Source: Echinostoma caproni (lineage: Eukaryota > Platyhelminthes > Trematoda > Plagiorchiida > Echinostomatidae). Taken from it: 64,000 nucleotides of DNA. Shown here piece after piece: positions 49,961 to 61,579 of this stretch. The translations under genes were made by a program, and so were the position numbers. The stretch spans positions 1-64,000 of the forward strand of contig UZAN01039920.1 of NCBI GenBank assembly GCA_900618425.1. The letters are read 5' to 3'. Position 1 is the stretch's first letter. The number at the start of each line of letters is the position of its first letter. The notes below the pieces were generated by a model. The model was not told the origin of the DNA, did no database searches, and was given only the letters and a program-made list of their open reading frames with translations.

Positions 49961-51412
49961 TTGCAGAGACTGGCTCCTGCCATTCAATGGATATCTCATA
50001 GGGAAGAGCACAACCCTTCAGTCGTATGGAAGGAATGTACTGACAGTCTGAAACAACTATTATCGTCAGTGACGCGGGCAAAAGTTGCTACTAAACCCAG
50101 TAGCCGGAAATTACCTATTCGAAGCCGTACAAAGAAATGGATATTTCTGAGGAACATCTCTTGGAGAAAGTACAAACGACTTCCAGATGCATGCACCTGG
50201 AACAATTACCGACTGCTGCAAAACCACTGCACCAAGATGGTGGGCGAACATAAACTAAACCATTTAGAATCTCTAGCACAAAGAATTATTTCAAACCCCA
50301 AGCTTTTGTACAAACATGTTACCTCAGCTCGAAAAGTTAAACATCAAATACCGCCAAAACAATGGAAATCGCTGAAATGATGAAGAACCAGTATATCCAA
50401 GTTTTTGCTGCAACTAACCAACGACTGTACCTCCCTTGCTGGATGCATCAAATTCCACATCCTTCACTAACCAACGCATCGTTCACTACCTAAAAAGTAA
50501 AAGCAAAGCTATTGGCTTTGAGGAAGAATTCATCGCCAAGGGCAGATAATATTCACCCCCAAACCTTTACCTGCTTGGCAAATCAAATAACCGAGCCACT
50601 AGTCTTCCTATCCCAGAGGATGTTTGATCACACTGCAATCCCACCGTAGTGAAAGAGGGGAGTAATTACACCCATCAAAAAGGCAGTTGCCGTAGCGATC
50701 CCGGTAACTACCACTCTGTAACCCTCCTTCTAGTGCCGTCCAAAGTCATAGAGTCCACGGTAGGTGATTCACAGATGAAACATCTAGAGAAGCACAATGT
50801 TTTGTCATCAAATCAATATGGATTCCGACGGAATCGATCCTGCGCCGCCAATTTACTGATCCCACGAACGGAATAGACAAAAGCAGTTGATGACGGCGAC
50901 GCCGTAGACGTTATATATCTAAACTTCTCAAAAGCGTTCTATTGGGTGAACCAAAAAATTCTACTGCGGAAACTCTATAATCACGATATTCGGGGCCTCG
51001 TGCTTGGTTGGATCGAAGTATTTCTCCGACATCGGACCGTATGGGTACGCGTTTCTGATTCGATTTCCAGTCCTATGGACATTACCCGTGGGGTTCCACG
51101 AAGATCTATGCTTTTCCCGCGATTTTTCTTAACATGTATAAACGACCTACCGATGGCGCTGGGGTGGAAATCATTACTTTTTGCAGATGACGCCAACATT
51201 TGGAATACAGTGAGGTAACAAGCGGCTCTTTGGCACAACAGGAAACGCTGAAAGCAGCTCATCTGTGGTCCATTATCAACGATACTGAATTCAATGTGCC
51301 GAAGTGTAAGCTTCTATCTCTTCCACACAGGGGGCGATTTTCGTATTTCCTCAGAAATGAACAATTACCACACGCCGCAAACGAGAAGGATCTGAACATC
51401 AACATTCAATAA
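49961..51412 (+). pseudogene. CR1-like LINE reverse transcriptase
   Basis: The linker frame at 49961-50380 (KKWIFLRNISWRKYKRLPDA and NPKLLYKHVTSARKVK) is typical of the stretch between endonuclease and polymerase in CR1/jockey elements. Then follow NYHSVTLLLVPSKVIESTVG, QYGFRRNRSCAANLL, VDVIYLNFSKAFYWVNQKIL (motif A, catalytic Asp replaced), then ITRGVPRRSMLFPRFFL (normally GVPQGSVLGP) and LLFADDANIW, with FADD at 51180-51191. Frameshifts occur before 50.65 kb and between motifs. The catalytic dyad ADD survives, but other key positions are mutated. Confidence 0.85.
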
Positions 51413-51442
51413 AAATTAAGCTGTTCACTCAAATGCGCCAGG

Positions 51443-51951
51443 ATGTCGAACGCAGCTGTAAAGAGTGTCGGTATGCTTCAGCGTGTCTTTGCCGGTTTGA
51501 GTCGCGATTTTTCCCCCGTCTGCTATCAATATACATTCGCCCACTCACAGACGTGGAACCCATGGCTACAGTGTGATTGCAAAGTGCTGGAGTGCCCACA
51601 ACGGATGGCCTCCAAAATGGTCAGCGGGTTGAATCGGTGTTCATACGCAGAGAGATTGAAGTCACTGGGGTTATATTCCAATCACTACCGGTGCATCAGA
51701 GGAGATATGATATGGTATACCAAATAATGCAAAACTCAAGCCATCCGTGTCGCCCGATTTTGAAATTATCACCCAACGTTCATATCAGAGGACATCCGTT
51801 CAAACTAATGGTCTCAAAATGCCGCTTGAAATGCCGGCGTCAGTCATTCGCAATCAGATTGTGTTCCATCTGGAACTCTCTTCCACCCGACTTCGTCTTT
51901 GCACTATGCATTGAATTTTTTAAACTGAGACTTGATGTGAAGCATTAGCAC
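51443..51951 (+). pseudogene. CR1-like LINE RT C-terminus
   Basis: SVGMLQRVFAGLSRDFSPV, WNPWLQCDCKVLECPQRMAS and KSLGLYSNHYRCIRGDM are in one frame. After a shift near 51.7 kb, YQIMQNSSHPCRPIL, VHIRGHPFKLMVSK and RRQSFAIRLCSIWNSLP follow in another. The order is the same as in the minus-strand copy at 2.9-3.6 kb, and similarity is high at the protein level. A deletion of the YIRP--EYAI segment is apparent. Confidence 0.85.
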
Positions 51952-52128
51952 ACCTTACATTCCAACATAAGTGAAGCTGTGCGCAGCAGAGGAAGAAGCA
52001 CGTATTATGTGACATTTCACAAGGAATTGTATGCATCACCTTCTCTCAACCACAATACGAACCTATTGGACGAGAGAAGCATGAGCTTGTAAGTTATGCC
52101 CATAATAAATATCTGATCTTTGATCTAT

Positions 52129-52680
52129 CCTTGAGTGATCGGAACCCGTACCAGGATCAAAACGTCTTATGAACCAATCATCCTCCAGATGAACACTCGA
52201 GTGCACATTCCATGGCACTTGGTGGTACACCAGTAAGCAAAACGAGATTATTCTCGCAGTCATTTATTTACTTGTTTCACTATTCCACGGAGGTGAATTC
52301 ATGTCTGCATCACTGGTCGACCAGATGGCTGGACGCATTATTCGGTACGTAACTTGTAGTCATCAGTAAATCTCATTTCCAAACATTTTCCCGATCAACC
52401 CAGAAAAGAACCAGGTTCCTTGTTCAACGGATAGTGTATTGAAGGTCTTCATTGAGGACCCTAGCAGACAAATTCCGGTCTAGATTATTCCATGTGATGG
52501 GCAGTCGGAACTCCTATTTTAAAAATGAGTCGTTACACGGGGAACAGTTTACAGCACACCGAGGTTAATGGAAGCTAGTGCTTATTTATTTGACACTAAA
52601 ATCATCAGGTCACCTCATACAAATTATATGATCTGATGCAATTGGGAAGACGTTTATTGCATCAAAGCACCATATGTACT
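52129..52680. other. No gene recognised
   Basis: Short stretch between the LINE end and the first Penelope-like piece; nothing identified. Confidence 0.5.
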
Positions 52681-52689
52681 TCACAATCC

Positions 52690-53225
52690 AGCCACTTTTA
52701 TGTTTGAAGTTGGAGGACAAATACCGATTCTGCGGTCTAATTCATTATATAATCATTTACTCAAGGTTGGTGGAGGATTTGATCGGATCAATCCACGCTT
52801 CATGTACCTGGTTCACGACGTACTTCATCGGATCCTATACTCATTTACTTGTACCCACGGAACAACACAAATGGGATCTGTCTGAATGGGTTTTTGAACA
52901 CCGCTGTGAATACCTGAACACCGGAACAATCACGTCACTCACGAATGCATTGGTTTCACACCTAGCCCAAATGAATGGCGTTGGACGTAACTATATAAAG
53001 TTCGGGAATGCTCGTCAACGCAGGTTTGATGTCGGATGTAAGTCACAGCAGAGTGAGAGTTCGTTAACTCGAATCTGCTGTGTATCAGAAACGTATTTGT
53101 TAGGACTCCTCTTACACACCTCACAGATACATCACATTCCGAGTAATACCAATGATTGAATGAGTGACCATTGGGGATCCGACTACCGTTCTCATAATGA
53201 AATCACTCTTAGTAAGCTGTGATGA
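52690..53225 (+). pseudogene. Penelope-like GIY-YIG endonuclease and 3' UTR (lineage B, copy 1)
   Basis: The frame at 52674-53159 contains DKYRFCG, SCTWFTTYFIGSYTHLL (decayed GIY-YIG start), then EYLNTGTITSLTNALVSHLA. The second half shares a distinctive -LNTGTI-S-T-A-VS-LA pattern with the copy at 55.6-56.0 kb. After the stop, TGGGGATCCGAC and AATGAAATC-CT-GTGATGA match the 3' UTR end of that copy. GIY-YIG endonucleases cut target DNA for this class of retroelement. No reverse transcriptase precedes it; the piece is 5'-truncated, and the catalytic Arg region is altered. Confidence 0.7.
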
Positions 53226-53884
53226 TTTTCCAGGAAAAAGATTAGTTCTTATTAGTAATATATTAGTAATATATGTGTACATCATGTGGGATGACTGGTA
53301 CGAATGCTTTCGAGCATACAGTCCATAGATCAACGATTTCACCTTCCGTCATTGCAAATGTTATGATCCAAATTGTTTTCATAACTCATAGCGTTTTCTC
53401 TCACCCCTGTGAGGCTGAGACTACCATGGCATATCCAAACAAAGTCTCGCATCACTCCTCACNTGTACATAAAACGATGAAATTTTGTGAATATCTGCAC
53501 AGAATAATATTTCACTATGTGTTTGAAAACTGGACGGCGTGATTGATATGTCTATCAAACAGTTTGTTTTTGGAGCGCTATATTTGACTTCCTGTCCCAA
53601 TGTGAGTAAGCGTCAATCGTGACTGTCGCGTGAGTCGCTGAATTTCATCTGTCACTTTGAAGACGCATGGAATCTTGAGCGTGTTTATTGGTGGTGATTA
53701 ATTTATCAGATTCCTAATTACATGCCCCTGCTTGATTCAATAAAAGATCGTGTTGGTTGATCATTCATGTGAATGTTGATTAAATTTCATGTTGATTAGG
53801 AAAACATTATTGTAATTGATACACAGGTCATGATGAATGGCGCGCATTTGTCTTTGTGGCATTGAACAAACTCTCATACGGGCC
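53226..53884. other. No gene recognised
   Basis: Spacer between Penelope-like pieces with one ambiguous base at 53463. It may hold untranslated sequence of one of them, but no match was seen. Confidence 0.4.
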
Positions 53885-54105
53885 AGAGGATGAGTTAGAA
53901 AACTGAACGTTTAGTGCAAAAGATAGTTCAGTGCACGGAAAGATCCTTACAAAACACTGAGGTTAAGAAAAAATCCGTGTACATTACTTTGCTGTTTAAA
54001 GGGTCATATCAGCTGAGATCATACAAAGAGGATTATCCGTCGCGATCGATAAGACTTTCTATGCATTGAAGCTTCGTGTGTTGTTCACTTCCAAGCTTCT
54101 TACCA
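53885..54105 (+). pseudogene. Penelope-like linker fragment (lineage C)
   Basis: QCTERSLQNTEVKKKSVYI and LLFKG are in one frame; after a one-frame shift, SAEIIQRGLSVAIDKTFYAL and KLRVLFTSKLL follow. This is nearly the same protein as the minus-strand fragment at 1.2-1.5 kb, so it belongs to the same family. It lies directly before the RT-bearing element but represents a part that belongs after an RT, so it is a separate piece or the tail of an upstream unit. Confidence 0.7.
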
Positions 54106-54700
54106 CATTACTTGATTGTTCACAAATGTTTTAGTCGAGGAAACTGTGAACGAAGTATGTAAAGATGCCAGTGAAATAGGTACCCTCGCCAGTGATTTGA
54201 AAACCCTTCTGGATTCATGCGTTCGCGGTGTACAGTTTGCTTTCAACGAAATTATCCATAAACAGGCTGATGGTGTGCCTATTGGTAGCCACTTTGGGCC
54301 AATTCTTGTTGATACCTCCCTGTCAACACCATAAAAAAACTGGAAGGTGAACTGGAAGCAACCCTAGTATATCGACGGTATGTTGATAATACACTAGTTA
54401 TTGCGCGCACCGAAACAAATATTAGAACATTAATTCACTATTTGAACTGATTGCATCCTAACATCAAACTGACATTGTAATGTGAATCGGAATCCCAACT
54501 TCCATTTCTTTAATGCTACTCAATCGACAGTCAAATGGAAAGCTACAAATATCTGTGAATCGCAAACCTAGATGGCCAAGACAGTAGTTAAACTTCAGGA
54601 GTTTCTGCCCTGTGGGATACAAGCGTGGTCCGGTACTCACTCTATGTCACAGGGTTTGTCGACTATGTAACCCACAAATCCTGCCAGATTAACTAGACCG
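54106..54700 (+). pseudogene. Penelope-like reverse transcriptase core
   Basis: Motifs in order: FTNVLVEETVNEVC, then QFAFNEIIHKQADGVPIGSH and FGPIL (the DG--MGSPLGP box of Penelope-like RTs). After a frameshift come YRRYVDNTLVIARTE and HPNIKLTL, then ESQLPFL. The catalytic box is normally YVDDT; here it reads YVDNT (54379-54390), so the second Asp is lost. Several stops follow. Penelope-like RTs are related to telomerase and differ from LINE polymerases in these boxes, which supports the class assignment. Confidence 0.8.
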
Positions 54701-55320
54701 ATTGACCCATGTTTTGCTAGACAATGGCTATCCCATCAGATTCATTCACAATGACAGCAAGCCGATCAAAGCCAAGCCTAATTCTCTATTAGCTAAGAAG
54801 AATGGTGTCTATATAGAACTGAATTTCAAGGGAAGTGATGCAACAACAAAGGTATCTCGACGTCTTACACACGCCGTGGAAAGAACGTACAATGCCGCAA
54901 GACCATTGATTGTCTACGGGACGTTTCGTTGTCTCACCCGCATCAACCTGTTTCGAGAAGACGTTAGTTGTACCTCCGACTGATTCTATTCATTTCAATG
55001 TACCTGCGATCAGCGGTACAACGAACGGACAGAACGTCATTCAGAATGTGTGAGCATATCCCGAAACACCTTGTTCTTTGTGGATGGAAGCTACTATCTA
55101 GTGTGAGTGTCCCTCGTTTTTTAAATTCCGGTCACCATGTAGACGCACCCTAAGCGTTTGGAATCACTGCGAGACCTCGAAGTTCACGGACTTTGCGATT
55201 CGTAGAAGCGATGATTATTCATCGCTTGAAACCGCAATTGTGTTCAAAAAACATTTGTGGAGCAACTGTTGTTGCCGTGGTAGTGATGATGTCACACTTG
55301 TCACCACCCTATATAGCGTG
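54700..55320 (+). pseudogene. Penelope-like linker and GIY-YIG domain (lineage A)
   Basis: THVLLDNGYPIRFIHND and KKNGVYIELNFKGSDATTKV form the linker (N-GYP--FI and -FKG- motifs), followed by RRLTHAVERTYNAARPLIVY. The GIY-YIG part is seen as VQRTDRTSFRMCEHIPKHLV and LNSGHHVD at 55010-55145, then CVQKTFVEQLLLPW at about 55235-55275. The first GIY and YIG strands are not clear. A stop before 55.21 kb and frame changes make it non-functional. Confidence 0.7.
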
Positions 55321-55529
55321 ACATGAACGTCTGTCCCCTCCCGCCACCACATTCACCACATCGTTCGGATCAGTTAACCTCCGTATCAAATTTTGTCATC
55401 TTACTCGACCTCAACCTCTAACCAAACACAAATCACGCAACTCACTTGTCCACCACCTTGTTCAGATGACTCATTTCCACTCTTTTATGTTTTCGTTTTA
55501 CATGATCATATAAATGTGCGTTTACAGCT

Positions 55530-56130
55530 GAATGAGAACACACGAAATTGACGGCCAGTATCGATTCTGTTCACATTTGTCTTCTTATGTTGATGAAAAG
55601 CCAGTGGTGCTGACGACTGGAGGCCAAAGTTCCAGACTCCGTGTTCTTAATCTGTATATACTCGTTTACTTGTTCCTGGGGAACAACGTACATAGACCGC
55701 ACGATCAGGCGATTGCCCGAACCAATTCGTGAACACTACCCTGCGTGGCTGAACACCGGAACGATTGAGTCATTCACCAGTGCAGTGGTTTCAAACCTAG
55801 CTGAAACAAATCACACTGTGTGCGTGTCCATAACTTTCCAACCCCTGTATAAAGTTTGTGGGCGATTATCGAGGCAGGTTCGTTGTCGGATGTTGGCCAC
55901 AACAGAAGCGGTGGTCATTCTTCTGCACAACCCTTTTATGTGTGTCCCAAATCAATTTGTGTCAGTGCTAAAGCTTCCCTGGCCAACCCCACCCCCCACC
56001 CCACACACACCGTATCACGTGTAATCTCGATGATCGGATGAATGGACTAACAAATGTGTGATAGTGGGGATCCCGATTTCCAGTCCCATGATGAAATCGT
56101 TTTTGATAATCTGTGATGTGATGTGATTTC
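55530..56130 (+). pseudogene. Penelope-like GIY-YIG endonuclease and 3' UTR (lineage B, copy 2)
   Basis: SCSWGTTYIDRTIRRL and EPIREHYPAWLNTGTIESFT show the GIY-YIG motif with YIG changed to YID but with the R---R--EH core intact. After a shift, RLSRQVRCRMLATTEAVVIL and the conserved LPW tail near 55980 are found. The 3' UTR has TGGGGATCCCGATTTCC, ATGATGAAATCG and a TGTGATGTGATGTGAT end. A stretch like CAGTATCGATTCTG near 55555 also occurs before copy 1 (52.72 kb). No RT of this lineage lies before it; the element directly upstream is lineage A with its own GIY-YIG domain. Confidence 0.75.
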
Positions 56131-59120
56131 ATTTTCTAAGTAGTGAATATTTTGAGATGTATTGGCATGAATACGAATCTTTGAAAACGAGCTTGTTCAC
56201 CACTCTGTTGTTTTGTTTGAAAACTGTAGTTTTTCGCTAGGATTTCTCTTCTTCCATTGCAACAAAGAAGTTCGCCATTTAATGAAGTATTTAAACAAGG
56301 CAATTTTAGTGCAGAAGCTCGTGAAGCAAACGTAAATTCTTCACATATACCTTCACGCGCTTCAAAACTTACAAAATAGTGCCTTATTGTGGGAATCAAG
56401 TAATTCCAATGCTAGAAACAGCAAAACGTTTTTCTTACATCATGAGATTTCACAGAGGACAATTCCGCAATTCTCTCAAAATGTTTCAACAATGGATCAT
56501 TTAAATTTCCATTGCCCCATTCATATTAATATTCTCAGTATCATTTACTGTCATTCAAACTGAGTCGGTGTTTGTCGTATTTGGAAGCATGTTTATGGAC
56601 TTGGTATTGTGAACCATTTAACAATTGAGGACTGGGAGCAGATGACAAACCAAATCACATAAAGCGAGTTTAAATGAGTTCAACATTTTCGGGTCTCTCA
56701 GTCAAAATCAGACCAATAACCACCAAAAGTTTAACGTGCCGTTCACGTGCACTGAATAAATCAATGCATTGCGAATAAAACACACTATGGTTGGATGCAC
56801 ATACAACTTTTTTAAAAGGAGTGTGTGCATTGCTAATTTCTTACAAAACTATACAGATTAGGTAATAGCATCTCCATATTCCGAATTTTTTCGAAAATAA
56901 CTGTTTTCTCTCAGCATATGGACTCCTTCTAGATGGAAATCCTCAGTTCTGGAGCACACCAAAGTGCCTTACACATGACGGCTTTCCGGTGAGTTGAGAA
57001 TGGAAATTTAAAGTCACTATCTAAATTTTATTTCCCCCAAGAAAACTAACTCTTACAATTGCCTTAGGAATTCAACTCGAGTAAAGCCGCATGGTGCAAT
57101 GTGAATTTAAATGTGTGTTTCCTGATCAAATGTGCTCTTTATCCCTCAGAACAGTTTTGCACATCACATTCAAAATGAAGTAACTAGACGAAATTCTGTT
57201 GGATGAAACCGCTTATCCGAACCAACAAGACCAATTTCCCTATCGAGTTTGTTTCGTTTCTTAATAGTTTCATGCAAGTAGCACATTTTATTTCATTATT
57301 CTCGAGTGAACAGCACGTATATGCTTTGTTAAGTCATTTTTATTCTGCTGGATATTGATAAAACAAATAATGCTACTAACAGGAATATAATGGATAACAA
57401 TAACAGCTGAATTCTCATTATTGATTTCCATAGCTAGTTTGACGAAAAGTCCACAGTACAACTGAAAACGTAGTCAAAATCGGTTTCCCATTCTTTTCTA
57501 CATTGCTCAGCACTCACGATACGCCAGTGTGCCAATAATGCCTGTGAACTATTGCATTATGTTAAAGTAGGAACCGAACAACATTTGAAAAAAAATCCCT
57601 CAAGTTTACTCCGACCATTTTGCCCTACATTCCTGATATAAAATATAACACAAATATAGATGCATTCACTGCTATAGAATTTACAAACACAAACGTGTAA
57701 ACAGTACAATATTCTCAACAATTTTGCGTTCATTTCATTGCATACCATTTCTTGATTATTCAGTTAGACAATTCCAATGAGGCCTGCTATGGGATGAAAG
57801 ACAGCCTTTGAGGCTGGTCGCTTTTGATACCAATCCGTTTTTCAACGGATGTGCTGTATACGAAAAACTGAACCGAGTGTGGTACGTTTCCCTGAGTCAC
57901 AAGTAACCTGTAAGCTACGGGTATTAGCTACTCATAGCATGCAGTTTGCTGGAATGTGTTCAGTATTTCCATTGCATTCGTTTTCAGAACTGTCACAACG
58001 CTGAACACTGAACGTTTTGAGGCCATATGGTTTGCTGTTCTGTGCATTGGTATTAATAGTAAAACTATAAACTTACATTTTAACTAGGATTCGACATCCG
58101 CGGATGAATCCCCAAAGATAACAAGCTAAGCACTTACCACCATTTACTCAGTCAGCAGTATCACACAGTAAGGGAACAAGCGGTAACGCGAACAGTAATA
58201 GGAAAGTAGTGCGTCATTATCGGAGTCGGTTTGATAAATCCCGGTAGTTGAGGCGTGAAGCCATAACCGAACATTGCGGAGAAATCGGATGTGACCGCTG
58301 AATCCAATTTATAAAGAACAGCCGTGTCTATGATTCACGTCAATTCTAGCATGAACTTGATTCGTCCGTTTTGGACACGTTTTCACTCAGATCATAGTCA
58401 CGGTAGTCAAAAGATTTATGAAAAGCGGTATTTCACCAGGCAATACCTTCCAGAGTGGTAATGGAAAAGCAGAGAAGTCATGTTGTGACATTGCCAGCAC
58501 GGTTCATCGAATGATCGTTAGATGAAAACCAACAACACAGTATATCTAGTCCAACAAGTAAAAAGAATATATAAAAGTAAACGGCTATTAATGTTACCGT
58601 AGCTGGATATGGGATCTGACAGCACCGTATGCAAGGAAAATCAGGTATTATTCACATCTCAGTCGCACACACGATCACAAGGAGGTCCACTAACATAAAC
58701 TTAAAAATGGATCAATTTCGAAGTTATGTTCGACGACTAAGCAGATTATTTCTCGTGTAACATGTGGAAGCACTGAATCTTGACCATAGAAGTTGGCCGC
58801 ATCACTCTTTTACCCGCAATATTTAGCGGTGTTGATGAGTAAGTCACGAAATGTCTTTTTTATATTTTGATGCTACGGATTTTCAGTAGCTGATTCTGAC
58901 CACAGGTTTATTCCACCAACTTTCCTATCTTATCTAGCATAGCTTTGCAGGTATTCATATTCCTGATATTAGCCACATTATCCAGTTAGCTATATACTGA
59001 ATAGCGGTTTATGATGACGTATCATGATATGCAAAATATTCGAAATCTTTCAATCAATACAGGAAGCTATTTGTGAGTGGAATTTTTATGAGCCTTTAAT
59101 TTCAATTACTCTCATTTAGC
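56131..59120. other. No gene recognised; double hairpin near 57.8 kb
   Basis: AT-rich non-coding sequence. Two small perfect hairpins occur near 57806-57853 (see the separate entry). Open frames at 56136-56399 and 57557-57748 have no motif. Confidence 0.45.
57806..57855. other. Two adjacent perfect hairpins
   Basis: CAGCCT-TTG-AGGCTG forms a 6-bp stem, and ATCCGTT-TTTC-AACGGAT a 7-bp stem with a 4-base loop, about 20 bases later. They could mark a small structured RNA, but no known RNA family was recognised and no promoter was identified. Chance is possible. Confidence 0.3.
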
Positions 59121-59124
59121 TGCA

Positions 59125-59460
59125 AACGTGCATTTATACGATCACGTTCAGAAAATAAACATAGAAATTGAAATCAAGTTTACGTTCAAGGGCCTAACCG
59201 CTTTCGGGAGCGATATTTATTTAACGCTCGAATTCGCAGTGGTATAGAAAACATTTACGATGCAACTTTTGTGGTCGTGCTAAGTAGTGATTAAGGCAAG
59301 CTGGATACCACCCTGCCATACTGAGGTTCATGACCTTCCCTCTCTCTCCTTCTAACTCATTTATCACATAGTTTGAACCAGCCCACTTCCACATCAAATT
59401 TCTTTATATAATTTGACCTCAAACCGTAACCAAACCCAAATCACTCAAGCCGAACTATAG
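59125..59460 (+). pseudogene. Penelope-like fragment with deleted endonuclease (lineage A)
   Basis: EIEIKFTFKGLTAFGSDIYL and a decayed KTFTMQLLWS match the linker of lineage A. The following untranslated part (TTGACCTCAAACCGTAACCA and AACCCAAATCACTCAAG, 59414-59448) matches 55405-55445 of the lineage A element. The GIY-YIG domain that lies between them in the 54-55 kb copy is not present, so an internal deletion is inferred. Confidence 0.6.
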
Positions 59461-59464
59461 AAAC

Positions 59465-61575
59465 TAGCTTTTCTATCATCGACCGTCGTTTTTCTTTCCA
59501 ACTATTCTTCTGGTCTTTGCACAGACTCTCTGTATGTGTAGGAATACAGAATAAGGTCAATGATGGCTTTTTAGTGACTAGACTGATTTGCGCGAAACAA
59601 ATGGGTTTAGAAGAATATTTGCGGCTCTTATGGAAGCGATCGCTGGTCAAACGAAAACTAGCTACATCCTCGAGCATGAGTGCTAAACTTTTGTGACCGT
59701 TTTCTCGATGTAGAAAAGGTTCATCTGTGCACGAATAAACATCTTAATGCTCATTCTTAAAATAACTATTTCTCCCCGCAGAAAAGAACAAATCAAACAA
59801 TCCTTACAACAAGTCGGACAACGGATCTTTTGCTCCTATAAAGGGAATGAATGACGTACTCAATGATATGTGAACACTGCTTGATTTTGAAACAGAAATG
59901 ATGAGTCTTTTTCAATGAGTCCTGGCCTATTCAATTTTCATCATTGTCTGTTATCAAAAGAGTTATCCTGAATACCTCCTCGATGTATTTTACCAGCGAT
60001 TGTATTGAATTTCGATTATCATTGTTCCGATTTACAAGTTAGATTATGGTCAATTTGTAAAACAACACACACAGACACGATCCTTTGCCAACCTCTAAAT
60101 ATCACCAATCTAATTCTGCCGTTTGGCCTCATTGGCAGTAAACTATTTTAGCTTACACTGGTGATAGATTTTGACCTCAAATCAACATTCTGTAAATAAG
60201 TGTCGCGGTGAATGAGATGAAACGGTGAATGATTTCTAATGAAGATAAATGATAAACACTGAAACTAACTTATCCCGAGAAACTTAGATCATGGTAAAAT
60301 TAGGGAACAACCTTATTTGGTTTATTTTTATCCGTATTATTTGGAAAATTATGTTATTGTCCGATGCAGAAAAACACGCATGTAGAGCAGAAGTGACCAT
60401 GGTTACCAAAGCGACCGGCAAAATGAAGTTAATGCACCCTGAGTAACGGAAGTTTCCCTCCGATGCTACAAATGATTACCAGATGAAACTGTATCGTGTT
60501 TTGAGAATCTTTCATGCCGGAAATAACAGCATTTCATTGTGATATCCAGCCCGGTTTGGTCGCACAACTGATACTTTTTTACGGCGCTTTAGAGTAGATA
60601 AATTTATTGAATACACTGTAGAGCCACTTGCATAGTCATAACTTTCCGCGCTTTTCCCTATAGATCTACGCATGACAAAAAGCAAACTAGTACAATTTTG
60701 GAAGATGAAAATGAACTTTTAGTGCACATGAATTTAAAGGCCATTATGGTACAGTCTCTACCAAGAAAATTTGGTATTTACCTGCGGTAAAGCAGTAAAA
60801 TATAACAAACCGATAGGATCCACTACACGAATGCGTTCTTCCTATCCACTGCCTGGGCATGTTACACTTAGCAACAGTCAGCAAAAGTTAATGTGTTCTT
60901 TATTATTCACTTGACATCTGCAATCGACATGTGCACACAACACAACACATTTTGAGTTCTTCTGTATATATTGCTGTCCAAATTTTCATAATCTCAGTGA
61001 GCTTCTTTTAGATATTTTGGAGATATTTTCACTTTTCAGTGAATCTGATGAGCAAGTATCTTGTACAGGTCCCAATTATTATTCAGGAGTTCCGGANAGT
61101 TCCGGACATTCAATAGGTTAAATAGAAGGATAAACGTACCGGAAATGTTTCAATACGTGCAGATCATAGAAGCAACAGGTTTTCTAGTGAATATTCCCTT
61201 GACATTTGCAAAATCAATATTCGTAAGGGAAAGAAAAAAGTAAAACTGATGGTTCCGTAAATTCATGACCGAAGTCATGTGGCCTCAGATCAGAGGCACA
61301 AGAATTTCGGATAAGCTCAAAACCTTCTCCAGGCCAATAAATACCACTCGGTGAATGATAATGATACTTACTGTTATAAACTCAGATAGGTTTGCACACT
61401 AAATTAGAGTTAGAACATTTCCCTGACTTTTAACTTAACATTTTCTTTTCATTCAGAACTTTTCGCACTAAAACCCGGAGATATTCCAAGGGAATAAGAA
61501 AACGGCTTTTATCTACAGCAGAGATTATCTAAATTCGCATTTTGATACAAGAGTTATGCAAGCTAAGGAAGCTGG
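59465..61575. other. No gene recognised
   Basis: AT-rich non-coding sequence with one ambiguous base at 61097, inside a small repeat of AGTTCCGGA. Confidence 0.45.
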
Positions 61576-61579
61576 TCGG

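Larger units (their letters stand above)
49515..52128 (+). mobile_element. CR1-like LINE, copy 2, decayed
   Basis: A 2.6-kb copy whose order is partial endonuclease, linker, reverse transcriptase, C-terminus and 3' UTR. The 3' UTR holds GAAGCATGAGCTTGTAAGTT and GCCCATAATAAATATCTG, ending in tandem TGATCTT-type units at about 52113-52125. It belongs with the minus-strand copies at 2.7 and 34.7 kb. Many frameshifts and stops show it is older than the copy at 2.7-3.65 kb. It is 5'-truncated within the endonuclease. Confidence 0.85.
54106..55450 (+). mobile_element. Penelope-like element, RT to GIY-YIG (lineage A)
   Basis: This is the most complete Penelope-like copy in the window: reverse transcriptase core (54.1-54.55 kb), linker (54.7-54.96 kb), GIY-YIG endonuclease (55.0-55.3 kb) and probable 3' UTR (to about 55.45 kb). 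The UTR contains CTCGACCTCAACCTCTAACC and AAACACAAATCACGCAA, matching sequence at 59.4 kb. The N-terminal part of the RT is missing, and stops and shifts are frequent. Confidence 0.8.

Noticed and set aside
61045..61075. CTGATGAG hammerhead-like core
   Set aside because: No GAAA follows at a suitable distance.
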